This document shows positions 17,803 to 26,894 of a stretch of DNA of 35,877 bases, piece after piece. How positions within the stretch are numbered: the stretch's first letter is position 1; the number at the start of each line of letters is the position of its first letter. Below the pieces are notes generated by a model. It was not told the DNA's origin, did no database searches, and saw only the letters and a list, made by a program, of their open reading frames with translations. A program made the translations under genes and the position numbers. Origin of the DNA: an uncultured Ignavibacterium sp. (GTDB lineage Bacteria; Bacteroidota; Ignavibacteria; Ignavibacteriales; Ignavibacteriaceae); NCBI GenBank assembly GCA_937125135.1, contig CAKZLD010000171.1, positions 1 through 35,877 on the forward strand, in the 5' to 3' direction.

Positions 17803-19904
17803 TGACAAAAAATCTGAAAACAAAAGAAATCAATAACAAAACAAATCAATCTAAAAAAGGATTGCAGACTGTAAGCGATAATGGAAGAAGGACTTCACTT
17901 TCAAATGAAAAATTGTTAGAAGTTCTCAAAATGATGATTACAACCAGAGTTTATGATAACAAAGCAATGAACTATCTTCGACAGGGAAAAACATTTTTCC
18001 ATATAGCAGCAAGCGGACACGAAGCAGTTCAAATGGTAGTTGGAATTTTGCTCGATTCAAAAAAAGATTGGTTGTTTCCATATTATCGTGATTTAGGTGT
18101 TGTTCTCATGGCTGGAGTTACACCTAAAGAAGTATTTCTGCAAACATTCGCTAAAGCAGAAGATCCTGCAAGTGGTGGAAGGCAATTACCAATGCACTGG
18201 GGTCATCCGAATATAAATTTGCCTTCTCAATCTTCTCCAACTGGTACTCAATTTCTTCAAGCAGTTGGTGTAGCACTTGCAAATAAAAGACAAGGCATTG
18301 ATGCAATTACTTATGTTAGCAGTGGCGAAGGAACAACTTCACAAGGAGAATTCCACGAAGCAGTGAATTGGGCAAGCAGAGATAAATTGCCAGTTTTATT
18401 TTTGATTGAAAATAATAAATATGCGATATCGGTTCACGTTTCCTCTCAAAGTGGTGGTGAAGGGCATTCCGTTGCTTCAATGATGAAAGGTTACAGTAAT
18501 CTTCTGACAATGAAAATTGATGGAACTGATTTTTTCGAATCTTACGAAAAAATTTCAGAAGCAATTGATTACATTAAAAGTGGAATGGGTCCAGCTTTAA
18601 TTGAAGCAGATGTAGTCAGATTGCAATCTCATTCATCTTCTGATGATCAAAAGAAATATCGAAATGAAAAAGAAATTGAAGAAGATTTACAAAGAGATCC
18701 AATTTCTAAATTCAGTAAGTATTTAATTGAGAATGGAATAATTACAGAAAAAGAAATTGAAAAACTTTGGAAACAGATAAATGATGAATTAACTGAAGAC
18801 GGTGAATCTGCAATAAAAGCCGCTGATCCTGAGACTGATGATGCTGCTAAATTCGTTTATGATGAAAGTGGATTTAAAGAAAATCTTGAATATGAAAAAA
18901 ATGAACCAGCAGGTAAACCTATAGTAATGGTTGATGCAATAAATCACGCATTACACGAAGAAATGGCGCTTAATGATAAAATGTACATTTTCGGTGAAGA
19001 CATTGCTGATGGAAAAGGTGGAGTATTTACTGCCACAAAAGGATTATCTACTAAGTATGGAAATGATAGAGTTTTCAATTCACCATTAGCTGAAGCAAGT
19101 ATAATGGGTGTTGCAATTGGAATGTCATTAGCAGGATTAAAACCAGTTGTTGAAATTCAGTTCGGTGATTACATCTGGCCTGCATTTAATCAAATGAAAG
19201 ATGAGCTTGCTACATTCAGATACCGATCAAATAATTCTTACTCAACTCCGGTAGTAACAAGAGTAGCAGTCGGAGGATACATTCACGGTGGGCTTTATCA
19301 TTCACAAAATATTGAATCAATTTTTGCGCACGTTCCGGGAATTTATATTGCCTATCCATCAAATGCTGCTGATGCAAAAGGATTATTAAAAACAGCCTGC
19401 AGAATTAAAGATCCGGTTCTGTTTTGTGAGCATAAAGGATTATACAGACAAAGTTTCGCTATGACTCCTGAACCAGATGAAAATTATTTAGTACCATTTG
19501 GTAAAGCTAAAGTAGCAAGAGAGGGAACTGATTTAACAGTTATCTCGTGGGGAGTTTGCTTTTGGGATTCAATGATGGCTGCAAAAAAACTCGAAGAAGA
19601 ATTCGGATATTCTGTTGAGGTAATTGACATTAGAACTATAAATCCGTTAGATGAGGAAACGATTTACAACTCTGTAAAGAAAACAAATAAAGCAATAGTA
19701 ATTCATGAAGATACACTTACTGGAGGATTTGGAGCAGAAATTTCAGCAAGGATAACTGAAAATTGTTTCCAATTTTTAGATGCTCCCGTAAGAAGAATTG
19801 CTGCTTTAGATTCACATATTCCTTATTCACCAAAACTTGAATACACTGTTTTACCAAGTCGTGAGAAAATCTACAATGGTATTTTAGATTTGCTTAAGTA
19901 TTAA
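17802..19904 (+). CDS. 2-oxoacid dehydrogenase E1, fused alpha and beta subunits
   Basis: Thiamine-diphosphate enzyme that decarboxylates a 2-oxoacid and acylates the lipoyl arm of E2. The 700 residues contain an alpha part (about 1-350) with the ThDP motif SSGEGTTSQGEFHEAVNWA at 173-191 and ENNKYA near 203, and a beta part from about 375 (VDAINHALHEEMALND, FGEDIADGKGGV, FNSPLAEASIMGVAIGM, IHGGLYHSQNIESIF). Single-chain alpha-beta E1 is common in Bacteroidota relatives. The substrate is uncertain: pyruvate or branched-chain 2-oxoacids, and sequence alone cannot decide. It overlaps lipB by one base and is 47 nt from the E2 gene. Confidence 0.9.
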   Translation: MTKNLKTKEINNKTNQSKKGLQTVSDNGRRTSLSNEKLLEVLKMMITTRVYDNKAMNYLRQGKTFFHIAASGHEAVQMVVGILLDSKKDWLFPYYRDLGVVLMAGVTPKEVFLQTFAKAEDPASGGRQLPMHWGHPNINLPSQSSPTGTQFLQAVGVALANKRQGIDAITYVSSGEGTTSQGEFHEAVNWASRDKLPVLFLIENNKYAISVHVSSQSGGEGHSVASMMKGYSNLLTMKIDGTDFFESYEKISEAIDYIKSGMGPALIEADVVRLQSHSSSDDQKKYRNEKEIEEDLQRDPISKFSKYLIENGIITEKEIEKLWKQINDELTEDGESAIKAADPETDDAAKFVYDESGFKENLEYEKNEPAGKPIVMVDAINHALHEEMALNDKMYIFGEDIADGKGGVFTATKGLSTKYGNDRVFNSPLAEASIMGVAIGMSLAGLKPVVEIQFGDYIWPAFNQMKDELATFRYRSNNSYSTPVVTRVAVGGYIHGGLYHSQNIESIFAHVPGIYIAYPSNAADAKGLLKTACRIKDPVLFCEHKGLYRQSFAMTPEPDENYLVPFGKAKVAREGTDLTVISWGVCFWDSMMAAKKLEEEFGYSVEVIDIRTINPLDEETIYNSVKKTNKAIVIHEDTLTGGFGAEISARITENCFQFLDAPVRRIAALDSHIPYSPKLEYTVLPSREKIYNGILDLLKY

Positions 19905-19951
19905 AATTAACTTGTTAAATAAAATGAATTTGAAATTTTAGGAGATTTATT

Positions 19952-20513
19952 ATGGATATAATTATGCCAAAAATGGGCGAAAGTGTAAACGAAGGAACCA
20001 TTATCAAGTGGCATAAAAAAGTTGGGGATTTTGTTAAAAGAGATGAAATAATCTTTGAAATCAGCACTGATAAAGTTGATACTGAAATACCATCTCCTTC
20101 CGATGGAGTAATTACTGAAATTTTAGTTCAGGAAGGGCAAACTGTTGAAGTAGGAACAGTTGTAGCAAAAATTGAATCTGATTATCAGGAGAAAACTGAA
20201 TCAACAGAGCAGGAAAAAATTGAAGAGCAGATTGAAATTAAACATGAAATCATTCCATCGCAGCAGATAGAACAACAATCAATCATTGAAATTACTATGC
20301 CTAAAATGGGCGAATCTGTAATGGAAGGAACTATTATCAAGTGGCATAAAAAGGTTGGCGATTTTGTAAAAAAGGATGAAACAATTTTTGAAATTAGTAC
20401 TGATAAAGTGGATACAGAAATTCCTTCACCACAGGATGGATATTTAATTGAGATTTTAGTTGAAGAGCAGAAAACAGTTGAAGTTGGAACTGTCGTTGCA
20501 AAACTTTCTTCAA
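19952..20513 (+). repeat. Tandem duplication of the lipoyl domain within the E2 gene
   Basis: Bases from about 19955 to 20178 and from about 20293 to 20513 encode near-identical lipoyl domains. Long stretches agree at the DNA level, for example AAGTGGCATAAAAAAGTTGG against AAGTGGCATAAAAAGGTTGG, and differ mostly at third positions. A 36-residue Q/E-rich linker separates them. Confidence 0.85.
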
Positions 20514-21610
20514 AATCAGTTGAACAAATTTCTCAAACAAAAGTTGTTGAGATAGTTGAGAAAGAACAAGCTCCTGTTGTTCAGCAAGAACCTGTTTCTA
20601 TGCACGATAATTTCAACAGAGTTGCCGATTTATCTTCTGATACAAAAAGTAAGAGTTCGAGATTTTATTCACCGTTAGTTTTAAGTATAGCTGAGAAAGA
20701 GAATATTTCTCTTAATGAGCTTGAATCAATTCAAGGATCTGGCTTAGAAGGAAGAGTTACTAAAAAAGATGTATTAGCATATCTCGAAGTAAGAAAATCG
20801 TCAACTCGAAAAGCTACTCAGGAAATTAAATTGAAACCTGCTGAAGAGAAAAAAGTTGTTCAGAGTTATGATAATCAAACCACATCAAAAATAATTTCTG
20901 GCGTAGATTATCAATCTATTCCTATGGATAATATCAGAACCAAAATAATGGAGCATATGGTTCACAGCAGAGACACTTCAGTTCATGTTACAGGAATGAT
21001 TGAAGTTGATGTTACAAGAATTCATAATTTCATCAATTCAAAAAAAGATTATTTCTTACAAAAAGAAAATGTAAAGTTGACTTATATGGCTTTCATCTCT
21101 GATGCGGTTGTAAAAGCTCTGAAAAAATATCCACTGGTAAATTCTTCAATTGATGGAAATACTATAATTCAAAAAAGAACTATCAATCTTGGAATTGCAG
21201 TTGCAGTCGAACCTACTGGTTTGATAGTTCCTAATATTAAAAATGCTGGTGATAAAAATCTGATTGGACTTGCAAGAGCAATTCAGGATTTAGCAACCCG
21301 CTCAAGAACTAAAAAATTAACTCCTGATGATATTTCTTTCGGAACTTTCACTATAACTAATTATGGCGTTTTTGGTACTGTATGGGGAACACCAATCATT
21401 AATCAACCAGAAGTTGCAATATTAGGTGTTGGAGCTGTAAGAAAAATTCCGGTTGTAATTGAAGTTGATGGTACGGATACCATTGCAATCAGAAATATCA
21501 TGGCTTTAACTCTTTCACACGATCATCGTTTGATTGATGGAATGTTAGGTGGATTATTCCTGAAAGAGATAAAAGAAAACTTAGAGAATTTTGATTTTAA
21601 TACTATTTAA
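19952..21610 (+). CDS. 2-oxoacid dehydrogenase E2 (dihydrolipoamide acyltransferase)
   Basis: Core of the complex, 552 residues. It has two N-terminal lipoyl domains with the lysines to be lipoylated at K41 and K152 (both in EISTDKVDTE), a peripheral-subunit-binding domain at about 238-278 (RFYSPLVLSIAEKENISLNEL, then GSGLEGRVTKKDVLAYL), and a catalytic domain ending in LSHDHRLIDGMLGG with H525 and D529 of the HxxxDG motif. The two lipoyl domains are very similar, suggesting a recent duplication. AGGAG lies 8 nt before the ATG. lipA begins about 12 nt after the stop. Confidence 0.93.
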   Translation: MDIIMPKMGESVNEGTIIKWHKKVGDFVKRDEIIFEISTDKVDTEIPSPSDGVITEILVQEGQTVEVGTVVAKIESDYQEKTESTEQEKIEEQIEIKHEIIPSQQIEQQSIIEITMPKMGESVMEGTIIKWHKKVGDFVKKDETIFEISTDKVDTEIPSPQDGYLIEILVEEQKTVEVGTVVAKLSSKSVEQISQTKVVEIVEKEQAPVVQQEPVSMHDNFNRVADLSSDTKSKSSRFYSPLVLSIAEKENISLNELESIQGSGLEGRVTKKDVLAYLEVRKSSTRKATQEIKLKPAEEKKVVQSYDNQTTSKIISGVDYQSIPMDNIRTKIMEHMVHSRDTSVHVTGMIEVDVTRIHNFINSKKDYFLQKENVKLTYMAFISDAVVKALKKYPLVNSSIDGNTIIQKRTINLGIAVAVEPTGLIVPNIKNAGDKNLIGLARAIQDLATRSRTKKLTPDDISFGTFTITNYGVFGTVWGTPIINQPEVAILGVGAVRKIPVVIEVDGTDTIAIRNIMALTLSHDHRLIDGMLGGLFLKEIKENLENFDFNTI

Positions 21611-21621
21611 TTTTGAATGTA

Positions 21622-22539
21622 ATGAGAACTATAAATAAACATCAAAGAGCTTTCAAAGAAGAAGTTGAATCAAAAAAAGAAAGTATTGGTAAAAGGCCAG
21701 ATTGGTTAAAAGTTAAATTACCAACTGGAGATAATTATCTCGACTTAAAAAATTTATTGCGTCGTCAGAAACTAAATACAGTTTGCGAAGAAGCTAAATG
21801 TCCGAATATTGCTGAATGCTGGAATCATCGCTCTGCTACTTTTATGATTCTTGGTGATACTTGCACAAGAAGCTGTGGATTTTGCAATATTAAAGTTGGT
21901 ATTCCAAATGAACTTGATCTTGATGAACCTAAAAGAGTTCTTGAATCAGTTATCGAACTGAATTTAAGACACGTTGTTATTACTTCCGTAAACAGAGACG
22001 AATTAAAAGACGGCGGTGCATTTGTTTTCAAAGAGTGTGTCAGACTTATCAGAGAATTCAAAAATGATTGTACTGTTGAAATATTAATTCCAGATTTTAA
22101 AGGAGAAGAGCACGCCTTCGAAATAATCATGCAAAGTCCTCCTGATATATTGAATCATAATCTCGAAACAGTTCCGAGACTTTATCACGCTGTAAGACCT
22201 CAGGCTAAATATGATAGAAGTCTAAATTTGATTAAATGGTTCAAGAATAGAGGATTAAAAACCAAAAGCGGAATTATGGTTGGTATTGGGGAGACAAAAG
22301 AAGAAGTTATTGATTTGATGAAAGATCTGGTTGAACACGGTTGTGATATTTTAACAATTGGACAGTATCTTCAACCAACAAAAAATCATCTTCCTGTTGA
22401 TCGATTTGTAACTCCAGAAGAGTTTAGTTTCTACAAGGAAGAGGGATTAAAAATGGGTTTCAAAATTGTTGAATCATCTCCATTGGTCAGGAGTTCATAT
22501 AGAGCAGATCAACACGCAAGAGCAATATTTGAGAAATAA
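21622..22539 (+). CDS. lipA: Lipoyl synthase
   Basis: Radical SAM enzyme that inserts two sulfurs into the octanoyl chain on E2. The auxiliary cluster cysteines C55, C60 and C66 lie in CEEAKCPNIAEC, and the radical SAM cluster cysteines C81, C85 and C88 lie in CTRSCGFC. The C-terminal RSSYRADQHA gives the conserved serine that ligates the auxiliary cluster. I use the ATG at 21622 (305 residues) instead of the TTG at 21613. It completes the operon: LipB attaches octanoate, LipA converts it to lipoate, and E1, E2 and Lpd use it. Confidence 0.96.
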   Translation: MRTINKHQRAFKEEVESKKESIGKRPDWLKVKLPTGDNYLDLKNLLRRQKLNTVCEEAKCPNIAECWNHRSATFMILGDTCTRSCGFCNIKVGIPNELDLDEPKRVLESVIELNLRHVVITSVNRDELKDGGAFVFKECVRLIREFKNDCTVEILIPDFKGEEHAFEIIMQSPPDILNHNLETVPRLYHAVRPQAKYDRSLNLIKWFKNRGLKTKSGIMVGIGETKEEVIDLMKDLVEHGCDILTIGQYLQPTKNHLPVDRFVTPEEFSFYKEEGLKMGFKIVESSPLVRSSYRADQHARAIFEK

Positions 22540-22566
22540 TTTAACCTTTTGATAATATTTAAATTT

Positions 22567-22574
22567 TATATTTG
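22567..22574 (+). promoter_or_regulatory. Putative -7 element of the surface-protein gene run
   Basis: TATATTTG matches TAnnTTTG, 18 nt before the ATG at 22593. A TTTG at 22548-22551 is only 15 nt upstream, shorter than the usual 19, so the -33 box is doubtful. Confidence 0.4.
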
Positions 22575-22592
22575 TAAAAAGATTTTAATAAA

Positions 22593-24668
22593 ATGAAAAA
22601 ACATTTACTCTTAATAATATTATTTATAACATCTTTGTCCATCTATTCACAAGTTCAAAACCCATTTTTCAAAAGATTGGACGACGATAATACCAAATTC
22701 ACCAATGTCGGTAATATAGGATTGACAATCACAAACTTTGGAACTTACGGACACGGATTTGTTCTTTGGCCACGTCAGCCAAGTTGTGAATTTCCTATTG
22801 GTTCTGGAATAGAACATTTATTTGATGGAGGAATTTGGATTGGAGCCTATACTGCAAATGATTCTTTGGGAAGCGGTAAACAGGGACCATTTGTAACCAC
22901 TGCTGCCGTTGATGCTGCATCAGTTTCTGCAAGAGGTGGTGGATTTGAATTCACAAATAAGCCAGGTGCAAAAGTTATTGAATCATCCTCTTTAGTTGAT
23001 TCGAGAGTTTATTCTCCTAATGCAATCTCTCATCAGGATTTTTATATGGAATATTCAGACACTAGCAGAACTCTCTCTGGTGGTGAACCAATTCCAGATC
23101 ATAATCCGATTGGAGTAGTTATCATCAATCGCTCTTACGCATGGAATCTTTCTTTTGCAAATAATTTTGTAATAATGGACTATTGGATTAAAAATGTTTC
23201 GGGCAAATTCTTAGATAGTATCTATGTTGGTTTGTGGACAGATGCAGTAGTTAGAAATACAAATGTTACCTCTCCTCGCTCTGGAGGTACTTTTTACGAT
23301 AAAGGTGGTAATGGATACACAGCTGAATTTAGAGTGGCTTATGAATTTGATGCTATCGGAGATATAGGATTTACTGACAGCTATCTTGGTGTACAATTTC
23401 TCGGTGCATCAGCTCCGTTTGACTCTGTGAATTTTGTTAGCTGGCAATTCAGAAATACAACTGATCCAAATCTTTTTGCTCCACAAGATGATTTTGCTCG
23501 ATACTTAAAATTACAAGGTTTTTTTGGTGGAAATAACAGATTCCCGTACAATATCTCTCCTGCAATTTTAAGAGCTCCGTCGAACCGATCAATTTTAATT
23601 TCTGCAGGACCATTCAGAAAGCTTGCTCCTGGCGACTCAGTTAATGTTGTTTTCGCAATCATTACAGCTAAAAAATTTGGTACTGATCCAGCGGCTTTAG
23701 ATACTTATGAACAAAAAACTAATTTATTTACAAGTGCTGAATGGGCGTTACGTGCTTATTTTGGAGAAGATAGAAACCGAAATGGAATTTTAGATCCAGA
23801 TGAAGACTTAAATGGTGACGGAAAATTAACCAGATATGTATTACCAACTCCTCCTCAAAGCCCAAAAGTGAAAGTGGCAATTGAGAGTCAGAAAGCTACA
23901 ATTTATTGGGATAGAAGAGCTGAAAATTCAATTGATCCGATAACTGGTGAAAAAGATTTTGAAGGTTATAGACTTTATAGAACAATGGCTGGATTTGATC
24001 TAACAACATCTCAAGATCTAAATGTTTCTTTATTAAAAATGGCTGAATTTGATAGTTTAGGAAATAACATTGGACTTAATGCTGGCTTTTCTTTTGTTAG
24101 ATTAGATAGCCCTGTAAAATTTGCTGGCGATACCACTGAATATTGGTACAAATTTGAAGTCTCAAATCTTCTAAATGGTTGGACTTATATATTTTCAGTT
24201 ACAGCTTTCGATAAAGGAGATCAGACTTTCAATCTGGAAAGTTTGGAATCTGGTAAATTGGTGAATGCTACTAAAATAATTCCAGGAACACTTCCAACTT
24301 CTAATCCTGAGGTACAAATCGGAGTTTATCCTAATCCATATTATGCAAATGCAATTTGGGACGGTAATTCCGAACGGCTAAGAAAAATTTATTTTTATAA
24401 TCTTCCAAGAGAATGTGAGATAACTATTTATACTTTATCTGGGGATGTAGTTAAGAGAATTTATCACGATCAATTCAGTAATAGTTCAGATTTGAGATGG
24501 TTTGAAACTTTCTCAAAAGATGGCAAGCAAATTATGTCAGGTGGGGAGCACGCCTGGGATTTAATTACAGACAATGATCAGGCAATTGCAACAGGGTTAT
24601 ATCTATTTTCCGTTAGAGATAGTAACACCGGCGAAATTAAAACAGGAAAATTTTTAATAGTAAAATAA
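22593..24668 (+). CDS. Large exported protein with Fn3-like region and T9SS-like C-terminus
   Basis: 691 residues with a signal peptide (MKKHLLLIILFITSLSIYSQ). I do not recognise an enzymatic domain. The N-terminal two thirds read like a beta-rich surface protein. A calcium-binding-like run lies at about 390-405 (DRNRNGILDPDEDLNGDGK). An Fn3-like region covers about 420-555 (PKVKVAIESQKATIYWDRRA, WTYIFSVTAFDKGD). The C-terminus starts VYPNPYYANAIW and ends GLYLFSVRDSNTGEIKTGKF, which resembles a T9SS sorting domain but less clearly than its neighbour. It is the first of seven exported genes in line. The next gene is 12 nt away, after a good AAGGAG. Function unknown. Confidence 0.72.
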   Translation: MKKHLLLIILFITSLSIYSQVQNPFFKRLDDDNTKFTNVGNIGLTITNFGTYGHGFVLWPRQPSCEFPIGSGIEHLFDGGIWIGAYTANDSLGSGKQGPFVTTAAVDAASVSARGGGFEFTNKPGAKVIESSSLVDSRVYSPNAISHQDFYMEYSDTSRTLSGGEPIPDHNPIGVVIINRSYAWNLSFANNFVIMDYWIKNVSGKFLDSIYVGLWTDAVVRNTNVTSPRSGGTFYDKGGNGYTAEFRVAYEFDAIGDIGFTDSYLGVQFLGASAPFDSVNFVSWQFRNTTDPNLFAPQDDFARYLKLQGFFGGNNRFPYNISPAILRAPSNRSILISAGPFRKLAPGDSVNVVFAIITAKKFGTDPAALDTYEQKTNLFTSAEWALRAYFGEDRNRNGILDPDEDLNGDGKLTRYVLPTPPQSPKVKVAIESQKATIYWDRRAENSIDPITGEKDFEGYRLYRTMAGFDLTTSQDLNVSLLKMAEFDSLGNNIGLNAGFSFVRLDSPVKFAGDTTEYWYKFEVSNLLNGWTYIFSVTAFDKGDQTFNLESLESGKLVNATKIIPGTLPTSNPEVQIGVYPNPYYANAIWDGNSERLRKIYFYNLPRECEITIYTLSGDVVKRIYHDQFSNSSDLRWFETFSKDGKQIMSGGEHAWDLITDNDQAIATGLYLFSVRDSNTGEIKTGKFLIVK

Positions 24669-24680
24669 AAAGGAGATACA

Positions 24681-26870
24681 ATGAAAATAAGAATTTCATT
24701 ATTGGTGATTTTTCTTAGTAGTGTGTTAATGTATTCGCAAAATTATCCTCACTACACAATCAGCCAGGTTCAATTTGTCCCTGATAGTTTATTGAGTCAG
24801 GGAATTGAAGCAAGTCCAAGAGTGGGTGATACAATCCAGATTACAGGAGTTGTAATGGTGCCTTCAGTGGTGAATCCAACTTTTGACAGACGTCCGATAA
24901 TGTGGGCTGGTGCAAGATGGCAAACATATCTTAGAGATACTAATTATGCTAATACAACTTGGGCAGGAATAAATGTTATTCAAAATGATACAACCTTTGC
25001 TTCACAAGGTACCTTGATGGATTTATTGGATACAGCTCAGGTGGTTACTATTACAGGTGTAGTTAGCGAATTTGTTACAACAGGACAAACAGGTGGACAA
25101 ACTCAATTAAATGTTTTAACAAATCCTTTAATGCCCATACAATTCTTAGGCAGTAAACCTAATCGTGGTCAGCCGGTTGAGATTACAATTGATCAACTTA
25201 ATTCAGGAAATTTACCCACCGGTAATATTCTTTCAGGTGAAAAATATGAAGGAATGTATGTCATAATCAGAAATGTTATTACTTCGGATCGAAATACATC
25301 AACTTCAGCAAGTGCACCATTTGCAATAAATGATGCTAATGGAAATAAAATGTTTATTCACGATCAATCTGGTTATTTTACAAAAAGAACTCACAAATTA
25401 AGAGAGTGGGATCCGCCTTTGGATGGAACTACAATTCAATATATCAGAGGTGTAATTGGTCAATTTAGTTCTACATCTTCATTACCCACTCGTTATGTGA
25501 TTAGACCAATGTTTCCTGATGATTTGTTGATTGGTCAATCACCTCCGGCAATTTCGAATGTAAGAAGAAACAGAGATACAATTGCTACCAATCAATCCGT
25601 TACTATAACCGCAACTATTGTTGATAATGATCCCGGCGGACAAGTTGCTGAAGCAAAAGTCAGATACAGAGTGAATGGTGGTAATTTGATTGATTTACCG
25701 ATGAGTGCTGGATTAAATAATGTTTGGTCAGCTACAATTCCTGGAGTTAATCTCGATTCAGCTTTAGTCGATTTTTATATCTGGGCAAGAGATAATGACG
25801 GCATGATTTCATTGAATCCAACTGACACTTTAAGAAATAAATATTTTTATCTGGTATTAAATAGACCTTTAAGAATTCAGGACGTTCAGTATAGTCCTTT
25901 CGGAAGCGGATTTAGTGGATACAATAATTATCGAGTTAGAATATCCGGTGTTGTTACAGCTGATACATCCGATTTACAAGGCGATGGCAATCAGATCAGC
26001 AGAAGAGTTCATATGCAGAATGGTGTGGGTCCTTGGAGTGGAATTACAGTAGCTGGGTTAGCAGCAGATCCACTGGTACGTGGTCAGAATATAACAGTAA
26101 GCGGTTTAATAAGAGAAAGCAATAGTAATACAGTAATTGATAGTATTACTTCAATTGTTGTTCACTCTTCTAATAATCCATTGCCTAACTTCGCTACTTT
26201 GTCAACTTCAGATATTTCTACTTTACCAAATGGAACCGTTTCAGCAGAACAGTGGGAATCTGTTTTAATTAAATATCTGAACGTTCGTGTAACAAATGAA
26301 AATGCAGACGGACAACCAGGACCTAATGGAGGTGGAAATAGTAATTTTGGAGAGATACTTGTTGCAGACAACTCAAATGCAAATACCAGAGTTGAATTGC
26401 AGGAAGGAAATCATCCTTATCACAATTTATGGGCTGCCAACCTTGATTCAATCCCCGGTAATATCAGACTTAGATTGAACAATACTTTTACTGAGTTACG
26501 AGGTATATTGTTCTTTTCATTTAGTAATTATAAACTTGTTCCAAGAAAAGTTGATGACTTTGTCGGTTACTCCAATTATGCAGATGATGATTTAAAATAT
26601 TTAGCAGATGATTATAAATTATCACAAAATTATCCAAATCCATTTAATCCGATTACTACTATCGAATATAGTATTCCGTTCGAGGGTTTTGTTGAAATAA
26701 AAGTTTTTGACATTCTCGGAAGAGAAGTTAAAAATTTGGTTAATATGAATCAGACAGCAGGGAATTACAAAGTTATTTTTGATGCTTCATCAATGCCTTC
26801 AGGTGTATATCTCTATCAAATAAAGGTAAATGATTATCAGGCAACTAAAAAAATGGTGTTGATGAAATAA
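24681..26870 (+). CDS. Secreted multi-domain OB-like protein with T9SS sorting domain
   Basis: 729 residues with a signal peptide (about 1-19). The C-terminal 80 residues are a clear T9SS sorting domain: LSQNYPNPFNPITTIEYSI, VKVFDILGREV-like text, and ending ATKKMVLMK. The body appears to consist of several OB-like beta-barrel repeats (VGDTIQITGVVMVPSVVNP near 46, then regions near 180, 400 and 510) with an Ig-like domain near 290-390 (PPAISNVRRNRD). OB-like domains occur in exported nucleases, yet no catalytic motif is seen here. The PLD-like gene at 33674 starts with a related domain. I do not know the function. Binding of surface ligands or nucleic acid is a guess. Confidence 0.75.
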   Translation: MKIRISLLVIFLSSVLMYSQNYPHYTISQVQFVPDSLLSQGIEASPRVGDTIQITGVVMVPSVVNPTFDRRPIMWAGARWQTYLRDTNYANTTWAGINVIQNDTTFASQGTLMDLLDTAQVVTITGVVSEFVTTGQTGGQTQLNVLTNPLMPIQFLGSKPNRGQPVEITIDQLNSGNLPTGNILSGEKYEGMYVIIRNVITSDRNTSTSASAPFAINDANGNKMFIHDQSGYFTKRTHKLREWDPPLDGTTIQYIRGVIGQFSSTSSLPTRYVIRPMFPDDLLIGQSPPAISNVRRNRDTIATNQSVTITATIVDNDPGGQVAEAKVRYRVNGGNLIDLPMSAGLNNVWSATIPGVNLDSALVDFYIWARDNDGMISLNPTDTLRNKYFYLVLNRPLRIQDVQYSPFGSGFSGYNNYRVRISGVVTADTSDLQGDGNQISRRVHMQNGVGPWSGITVAGLAADPLVRGQNITVSGLIRESNSNTVIDSITSIVVHSSNNPLPNFATLSTSDISTLPNGTVSAEQWESVLIKYLNVRVTNENADGQPGPNGGGNSNFGEILVADNSNANTRVELQEGNHPYHNLWAANLDSIPGNIRLRLNNTFTELRGILFFSFSNYKLVPRKVDDFVGYSNYADDDLKYLADDYKLSQNYPNPFNPITTIEYSIPFEGFVEIKVFDILGREVKNLVNMNQTAGNYKVIFDASSMPSGVYLYQIKVNDYQATKKMVLMK

Positions 26871-26894
26871 CCTTAAGAAAATAAAATCTGAATA

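Noticed and set aside
21825-22130. 101-aa minus-strand ORF in lipA
   Set aside because: Antisense of a conserved, well-identified gene, with no domain or ribosome-binding site.
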